A program made the position numbers and the translations under genes. Under the pieces are notes generated by a model that saw only the letters and a list, made by a program, of their open reading frames with translations, was not told the origin of the DNA and did no database searches. DNA of 64,000 nucleotides, taken from positions 122,376-186,375 of the forward strand of contig CAKQRE010000006.1 in NCBI GenBank assembly GCA_934271265.1, in the 5' to 3' direction. Position 1 is the first letter of the stretch. Every line of letters starts with the position of its first letter. The DNA comes from an uncultured Clostridia bacterium. GTDB taxonomy: Bacteria > Bacillota > Clostridia > Christensenellales > Borkfalkiaceae. Shown here in pieces: positions 60,299 through 64,000 of the stretch.

Positions 60299-60550
60299 TC
60301 AGCCATGCAACCCGTTTGCCTGCCGTTCCATGTCCTCGATCACGATGTCGTAGATCTCGCCCAAAGAGGAGCAATACTCCAGCACTTTCCAGGGCTCGTT
60401 TGTATGAAAATGGATTTTGATCATTTCGGGATCTCCCACCGCAAGAAGACAATCGCCTTTGAAATTGTGGTCGAAATAGTCGCGGATGGCGTTTTCGTCA
60501 AGATCTTTCCCTTCGATCAGAAGTTGCGTATCGTATCTGAATTCTAACAT
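60299..60550 (-). CDS. stand-alone FakA/YloV-middle-domain-like protein (83 aa)
   Basis: The start ATG 60550 has AGGAG six bases upstream. The 83 residues (YDTQLLIEGKDLDENAIRDY, LLAVGDPEMIKIHFHTNEPW, EIYDIVIEDMERQANG) closely resemble the middle part of the DAK2-fusion protein FakA/YloV, the ATP-binding partner in fatty acid kinase. Here that part stands alone, without the kinase domain before it or the C-terminal domain after it. A good promoter and ribosome binding site argue that it is an expressed small gene and not a decayed fragment. Proteins of this size with this sequence pattern are seen in Clostridia and loosely named after dihydroxyacetone kinase. The role is unknown. Confidence 0.75.
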   Translation of the reverse strand: MLEFRYDTQLLIEGKDLDENAIRDYFDHNFKGDCLLAVGDPEMIKIHFHTNEPWKVLEYCSSLGEIYDIVIEDMERQANGLHG

Positions 60551-60634
60551 GTTTTTCTCCTGTGTTTCTTCTGAAATGATTTCCGGGACGAAATTTCCGT
60601 CCCGACGAACGATTCATTACGTCGTTTCCTTTTT

Positions 60635-60663
60635 ATTCTATCACACCTTGCCTTATTTGTAAA
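60635..60663 (-). promoter_or_regulatory. promoter of the FakA-like mini-protein gene
   Basis: Minus strand TTTACA (60663-60658), 17-nt spacer, TAGAAT (60640-60635). The 32-nt repeat copy A lies 46 nt upstream of its -35. Confidence 0.65.
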
Positions 60664-60708
60664 CTAATTTCAATGAGCAAACATGAATTATTATTCATAT
60701 TGTACGTT

Positions 60709-60740
60709 TAGGCTTAGCATTCGCTATCACTAATTACCTT
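60709..60740. repeat. 32-nt intergenic repeat, copy A
   Basis: Identical over 32 nt to 63733-63764: begins TAGGCTTAGCATTCGC and ends CACTAATTACCTT. It contains TAGC-ATTC-GCTA, a small hairpin, within imperfect outer symmetry TTAG...CTAA. It is followed by a weaker GGC...GCC hairpin. It lies between two divergent promoters, so it is outside both predicted transcripts. Confidence 0.9.
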
Positions 60741-60785
60741 TAAGGCTTCTTTTCTGCCGTATTTTCTTCCTTTTTCTATTTTTTC

Positions 60786-60814
60786 TTGACTTTCTTTTTC
60801 CTTTAGTCTATAAT
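60786..60814 (+). promoter_or_regulatory. promoter of DUF308 protein gene
   Basis: TTGACT (60786-60791), 17-nt spacer, TATAAT (60809-60814), followed by AAAGGAG at 60830 and ATG 60846. Confidence 0.8.
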
Positions 60815-60845
60815 GATATGCGAAAAAACAAAAGGAGTTTTCGTT

Positions 60846-61316
60846 ATGGCAAACAAAAGAGTTATCAAATTCGATTCCCGCATTATAACGGCGATCCTGT
60901 ATCTCGTGATCGGCGCCTTGTTCTGCATTTTCAGATCGGCGTCTCTCAAGTACATGATGCTGATCACCGGTATCCTGTTTATTTGTTACGGTGCACTCGA
61001 TCTTATCCGCAACTTTTATTATTCCGGAATCTTCGCGATCGTCTGCGGCGTAGTACTGTTGGTATGCGGTTCGCTCGTCGTTGAAATCGCCGTACTGATT
61101 CTCGGCGTTATCCTGATTTTAAAAGGCGCCATTGCACTCGTCAATTTGTTTAAACTGAGCAGACCTAACGTTATGGCGATCATCGGAGCTGCCGTAACGA
61201 TTCTTGTCGGCGTTATGCTGATCCTGAATAAATGGCTTATGCTCGATTGGTTCTTCATTGTGATCGGCATTATTCTGATCCTCGACGGCTTCCTGATCCT
61301 GATCGGAAAGTATTGA
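60846..61316 (+). CDS. DUF308/HdeD-like membrane protein
   Basis: 156 residues from ATG 60846, which follows AAAGGAG; an upstream in-frame ATG at 60813 lies inside the -10 box. Six short hydrophobic segments come in pairs: IITAILYLVIGALFCIF, YMMLITGILFICYGALDLI, GIFAIVCGVVLLVCGSLVV, IAVLILGVILILKGAIALV, VMAIIGAAVTILVGVMLIL and WFFIVIGIILILDGFLILIG. The repeated G-x-x-L-I-x-x-G pattern is that of DUF308, the family of the E. coli acid-stress protein HdeD. It is monocistronic, with a strong promoter and terminator. Function unknown; envelope or acid stress is only suggested by the relative. Confidence 0.85.
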   Translation: MANKRVIKFDSRIITAILYLVIGALFCIFRSASLKYMMLITGILFICYGALDLIRNFYYSGIFAIVCGVVLLVCGSLVVEIAVLILGVILILKGAIALVNLFKLSRPNVMAIIGAAVTILVGVMLILNKWLMLDWFFIVIGIILILDGFLILIGKY

Positions 61317-61356
61317 TTCATAAAATCGGATATAGAGCTTCATTTAGGAAAAAACA

Positions 61357-61386
61357 GCAGACCCGATACGGTCTGCCGTTTTTTTT
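61357..61386 (+). terminator. terminator of DUF308 gene
   Basis: The stem GCAGACC/GGTCTGC (61357-61363 and 61370-61376) has a 6-nt loop and an eight-T tail. Confidence 0.9.
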
Positions 61387-61463
61387 ATGCAAATAGCCCT
61401 TTTTTATCACTTTTTTAGTTACAATTCGGGAATTCGGATCTCTCCTGTCTATCCCACAATATA

Positions 61464-61508
61464 AAAACCGCTCCGGCGTGCCCTTCGACAACCGGAACGG
61501 TTTTTTTA
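61464..61508. terminator. bidirectional intrinsic terminator
   Basis: AAAACCGCTCCGG pairs with CCGGAACGGTTTT (one mismatch; 61464-61476 and 61492-61504), with a T-run after it and an A-run before it. It probably ends the ParB-side operon on the minus strand, about 95 nt after its last stop. Confidence 0.8.
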
Positions 61509-61602
61509 ACGTTGAAATTATCCTCTGTTTACCTGTTTCCGTAAAAATACAAAAAATAAGATCAAAAACCCGCTTTCGCCGGAAATTGTATCATGATACG
61601 GA

Positions 61603-62079
61603 TCAAAGCAAATAAGTAGGCATCTCGCTTTCGCCGAGACGTTTTATCGCGTTGAATTTCTTCTCGTGAATATCGTCCGCTTTCTTTGCGGGAGCAACCG
61701 CGTCGCATTCGTCGCAGTTGAATTTCGGAGAGAATTTCACAAGTTCCTTACGGATCTGATCCCCGTTCCCCTCGAGAACAACGGCTTTCACCTTTTCGAT
61801 CCCGAGTTTCGTTAAAGCGGTCAGTCTTCTCGCTCCGTCGACGACTTTCAGCCCGTTATCCGTTTTTACCACGACAACAGGCAGAATAACGCCGTATTTT
61901 TTGACCGATTCGATCATCTTTTCATTTTTTCTCGTCGTGCGGAATTCAACGGTTTTGGGGTCGATCTCCACCACTCCGTTTTCCGTCAGCGCAACGATCT
62001 CCTGTTTTACGACTTCGGCGGTTTTCTTTTCCTTTGTCGCCTTTGTCGCTCTTTTCAGACTTCCTTTTCCTACCGGCAT
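61603..62079 (-). CDS. short ParB-like nuclease/CTPase-domain protein
   Basis: 158 residues. The centre (about 33-105) matches the N-terminal ParB domain: VEIDPKTVEFRTTRKNEKMI, ESVKKYGVILPVVVVK and VVDGARRLTALTKLGI, where GARR takes the place of the usual GERR motif that binds nucleotide. There is no helix-turn-helix DNA-binding domain and no normal dimerisation domain. Instead there is a Lys-rich N terminus (KGSLKRATKATKEKK) and a short end with a CxxC pair (NCDEC). It is about half the length of chromosomal ParB. It lies 18 nt after the ParA-like gene, with GGAGGA before the ATG. It could be a plasmid-type or specialised ParB, or act without direct parS binding. Confidence 0.75.
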   Translation of the reverse strand: MPVGKGSLKRATKATKEKKTAEVVKQEIVALTENGVVEIDPKTVEFRTTRKNEKMIESVKKYGVILPVVVVKTDNGLKVVDGARRLTALTKLGIEKVKAVVLEGNGDQIRKELVKFSPKFNCDECDAVAPAKKADDIHEKKFNAIKRLGESEMPTYLL

Positions 62080-62097
62080 GATAGTGTTCCTCCTTGA

Positions 62098-62883
62098 TTA
62101 TTCGATAGATTTCAGAATTTCATCCGCAAGCAAGCCGTATTCGACCGCACTGCGGGAAGATTTTTTATAGCTTCCTACGGGTTTGCTGTTATCCTGCGCC
62201 CATTCCACGGAGCTGTCGAGATGGATCACCTGATCGAACACGCGGATCCCTTCCGTATTGCGCAACGTTTCGATCGTCTGCTTGAAATAATTCTTTCGCG
62301 CGTCGACTTTCGTCACCACGACCCCCGCAAGCTCGAGCAAAGGCGCAAGTTCCTTTACCTGACCGATAAATTCGAGCATATTCGCCAAGCCGAACAACCC
62401 CCACGGGCTCGCCTCGACCGGCAGAACGACCTTATCGCTCGCGATCAGAACGTTCATCACCCAGCAGCCGAGCGTTGGGGGCGCGTCGATCAGAACGTAA
62501 TCGTAAACACCGCTTTCCTTTATGGGAGAAAGCAGTTTTTTCAGAATAAATTCCCTCTGCCATTTTGTGAAGAGTTCGCATTCGATCGAGCTCATCAGCG
62601 TGGAAGACGGGATAAGATCGATATTCGGATATTCGGTATGTACGATATCCTCTTCAAGTCCTTTCTGATTTTTTACGGCAACATATAAATTGTTTTCGCC
62701 CTGCGCAAATTCGAGCGCTTTTTCTTCCGGGAAAAAGGACAGCGTTAAATTAAGCTGCATATCGCCGTCGACCAGAAGAACTTTCTTTCCGCGCGCGGCA
62801 AACGCATACGCAAGACTTGCGCACGTTGTCGATTTTCCGCTGCCGCCCTTGTTGTTGGCAAAACAAATAACCTGCGTTTTCAT
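62098..62883 (-). CDS. ParA-family ATPase
   Basis: 261 residues from ATG 62883, which overlaps the DeoR-type gene stop (ATGA) and has GGAGG upstream. The deviant Walker A is FANNKGGSGKSTTCASL with the signature Lys near residue 12, followed by KVLLVDGDMQLNLTLSFF (switch Asp) and VLIDAPPTLGCWVMNVLIAS. The C half keeps VVLPVEASPWGLFGL and VVVTKVDARKN, as in ParA/Soj. It is a complete protein lacking the extra N-terminal helix-turn-helix domain of P1-type ParA. It should form nucleoid-bound dimers that move a ParB-marked cargo. This is probably not the chromosomal soj gene, since no rnpA, gidB or rsmG neighbours are present. Confidence 0.9.
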   Translation of the reverse strand: MKTQVICFANNKGGSGKSTTCASLAYAFAARGKKVLLVDGDMQLNLTLSFFPEEKALEFAQGENNLYVAVKNQKGLEEDIVHTEYPNIDLIPSSTLMSSIECELFTKWQREFILKKLLSPIKESGVYDYVLIDAPPTLGCWVMNVLIASDKVVLPVEASPWGLFGLANMLEFIGQVKELAPLLELAGVVVTKVDARKNYFKQTIETLRNTEGIRVFDQVIHLDSSVEWAQDNSKPVGSYKKSSRSAVEYGLLADEILKSIE

Positions 62884-63653
62884 TGATTTTCCTCCGGATA
62901 AAGGCATTTAACACCCGCCTGACGGAACCTTTCCATCCAGTTCTCGGGCGGTCTCACGTCGGTAACGATCACGTCGATATCCTTTAAATTACCGACTACG
63001 TTGAAAGCGATCCTGTTGAATTTCGAACTGTCTACCGCAAGAACCCTTTTGTCGCAGTTTTCGAGCATGGCGTGTTTCGTGGACGCGTGCATATCGTTGG
63101 AATCGGTAAAACCTTTTTCGATATTAAACCCTTTACAGGAAATGATCGAAGTAGTCACGTGAAAGCAACGGATCATTTTGTCCGCCTGGATCCCGACAAG
63201 CGCAAGCGAATCTTCGCCTAACAGCCCGCCGCTCGAAAAGATCTTCCAGTTTTTCAGATCTTTCAGTTCGAGAAGAATTTCGACGGAATTGGTAATGACC
63301 GTCATGTTCTTTCTCTCTTTGATCCTTTTTGCGATGAAAAGCGCGGTTGAGGAACAATCGAGCATCAGGCTTGAATTATCCTTAATAAATCCGGCGCAGA
63401 TCTCCGCGATTTTCTGCTTGCCGATCACGTTCGTTCTCTTTCTCACCGCAAGCGGCATATCGCTTTGCGTGTTCTCGTTCAGAACGGCTCCGCCGTACGC
63501 CTTTACGACGAGACCTTCTTTCTCGAGTTTTTCGAGATCTCTGCGAATGGTTTCTTCCGATACGTTGAATTGTTTGGAAAGCTCTCCCACGACAACTCTT
63601 TTATCGGTCTGAAGAATCGCAAGGATCCTGTTTTTTCTTTCGACGGCAAGCAT
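62880..63653 (-). CDS. DeoR/GlpR-family transcriptional repressor
   Basis: 257 residues from ATG 63653, preceded by AAAAGGAG. The N-terminal DeoR helix-turn-helix is RNRILAILQTDKRVVVGELS-like, with FNVSEETIRRDLEKLEKEG and VVKAYGGAVL. The C-terminal sugar-phosphate sensor domain (MLDCSSTALFIAKRIKER, NSVEILLELKDL, VGIQADKMIRCFHVTTSI) is the isomerase-like fold that binds a phosphorylated sugar. DeoR-type repressors normally sit with sugar genes, but this one is fused by a 4-nt overlap to a parA-like gene. It may autoregulate the operon; the flanking 32-nt repeats are candidate operators. Confidence 0.9.
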   Translation of the reverse strand: MLAVERKNRILAILQTDKRVVVGELSKQFNVSEETIRRDLEKLEKEGLVVKAYGGAVLNENTQSDMPLAVRKRTNVIGKQKIAEICAGFIKDNSSLMLDCSSTALFIAKRIKERKNMTVITNSVEILLELKDLKNWKIFSSGGLLGEDSLALVGIQADKMIRCFHVTTSIISCKGFNIEKGFTDSNDMHASTKHAMLENCDKRVLAVDSSKFNRIAFNVVGNLKDIDVIVTDVRPPENWMERFRQAGVKCLYPEENQ

Positions 63654-63732
63654 TGAACTAATCTCCTTTTCGGCGCCGGCACAACCATCTGCGATCGGAT
63701 TCTCGTTTTCCGATATCGCAAAATGCTGAATC

Positions 63733-63764
63733 TAGGCTTAGCATTCGCTATCACTAATTACCTT
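63733..63764. repeat. 32-nt intergenic repeat, copy B
   Basis: Identical over 32 nt to copy A at 60709-60740. It is directly followed by a stronger hairpin AAGGGC/GCCCTT (63765-63785). It lies 80 nt upstream of the DeoR-type gene, so here it may be part of that operon's leader. Confidence 0.9.
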
Positions 63765-63783
63765 AAGGGCTCCTTTTTCGCCC

Positions 63784-63842
63784 TTTTCCCCGATTTCTCT
63801 ATTGATGTACGGAGAGTACTATCGATTTCGAAATCGGGAAAA
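63784..63842. repeat. interrupted inverted repeat upstream of the DeoR-ParA-ParB operon
   Basis: TTTTCCCCGATTTC (63784-63797) pairs with GAAATCGGGAAAA (63830-63842), with one bulge, around a 32-nt loop that itself contains GTAC repeats and GATTTCGAAATC. Confidence 0.7.
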
Positions 63843-63877
63843 ATCATCGAAAAATAAGCTCTTTAAGGCGCGAAGCG

Positions 63878-63987
63878 TTTTTACGGATGAAAAATCGTGT
63901 TTTGACAAGGCAAACGCTCAAAATTATACTCTCCCGTATATTGCCGAGCGTTTAACACAGTCATAAACCGATTTTTCGCCGTAAAAA
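63878..63987. repeat. 110-bp nested interrupted palindrome
   Basis: The outer arms are TTTTTACGG-AT-GAAAAATCG (63878-63897) and the complement CGATTTTTC-G-CCGTAAAAA (63969-63987), with 18 matching positions. The inner arms are AAACGCTC (63912-63919) and GAGCGTTT (63946-63953), a perfect match. Both pairs share the same centre near 63932.5, so the whole is one long imperfect palindrome enclosing a promoter. Confidence 0.8.
63902..63930 (+). promoter_or_regulatory. strong promoter pointing out of the window
   Basis: TTGACA (63902-63907), 17-nt spacer, TATACT (63925-63930). On the minus strand an overlapping TATAAT (63928-63923) is also present, so the site may work in both directions and could give the DeoR-ParA-ParB operon a leader of about 260 nt. 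Apart from this promoter and the repeats, 63654-64000 holds nothing I recognise. Confidence 0.75.
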
Positions 63988-64000
63988 TAGTTAGTGATAA

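Noticed and set aside
1..64000. CRISPR arrays, transposase or integrase genes, rRNA genes.
   Set aside because: No regularly spaced repeat array, no recombinase motifs and no rRNA-like sequence were seen on either strand.

Overview
The window looks like a chromosomal segment of an uncultured, spore-forming Bacillota bacterium of class Clostridia; no finer placement can be made from sequence alone. The evidence is Clostridia-type gene content: spoVAC-spoVAD-spoVAE and yunB, an IspH-ribosomal protein S1 fusion, ThiI without a rhodanese domain, LexA with an SOS-like dyad, MutS2 and a biotin-dependent sodium-pumping decarboxylase. Ribosome binding sites are of GGAGG type, promoters are of TTGACA-17-TATAAT type, and base composition is moderate. 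Most of the window is housekeeping DNA in dense, overlapping operons, mostly on the minus strand. Accessory-looking DNA lies at the two ends.

Region 1 (1-8800): two very large secreted surface proteins on the minus strand, one cut by the window edge. The intact one (1990 aa) is preceded by a promoter, a cyclic-di-GMP-I riboswitch and an intrinsic terminator that shares bases with the aptamer, so c-di-GMP probably controls its expression. A MITE-like inverted repeat separates the two genes, and a relative of it occurs near 46.1 kb.

Region 2 (8.8-16 kb): a small unknown gene; an operon of a site-2 protease, scpA, scpB and a lipoprotein; then lexA with a DEDDh exonuclease, divergent from a Cys-rich mini-protein, with a LexA-box-like dyad between them.

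Region 3 (15-32 kb): the miaB-mutS-mutL-miaA operon (tRNA modification and mismatch repair), a class A penicillin-binding protein, and a U32 protein, mutS2, small membrane protein, cysteine desulfurase and thiI run. miaB and the U32 gene have promoters placed so that the mRNA would begin at the start codon.

Region 4 (32-46 kb): sporulation genes yunB and spoVACDE with candidate sporulation-sigma promoters; an operon of a giant DUF4011-type helicase-nuclease, RNase HI, a PucR-type regulator and an S41 protease; then mgtE and a membrane protein with a Cys/Gly-rich tail.

Region 5 (46-57 kb): one eleven-gene operon starts at a promoter near 57.0 kb. It runs from a sodium-pump decarboxylase module (12S-like carboxyltransferase, gamma, biotin carrier, beta, 5S-like carboxyltransferase) into surE, a flavoprotein, aroH, cmk, plsC and ispH-S1, almost all with 4-nt ATGA overlaps or tiny gaps. 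It couples carboxyl-group metabolism and sodium export to nucleotide, aromatic, phospholipid and isoprenoid synthesis.

Region 6 (57-64 kb): galT, a VTT-domain membrane protein, tRNA-Trp, a fragment-like FakA relative, a DUF308 membrane protein, and an unusual DeoR-ParA-ParB-like operon. That operon is flanked by two identical copies of a 32-nt intergenic sequence. Its right side is crowded with inverted repeats, including a 110-bp interrupted palindrome around a strong promoter pointing out of the window. With the c-di-GMP-controlled adhesin, this is the most unusual part of the window. No CRISPR array, transposase, integrase or rRNA was seen.
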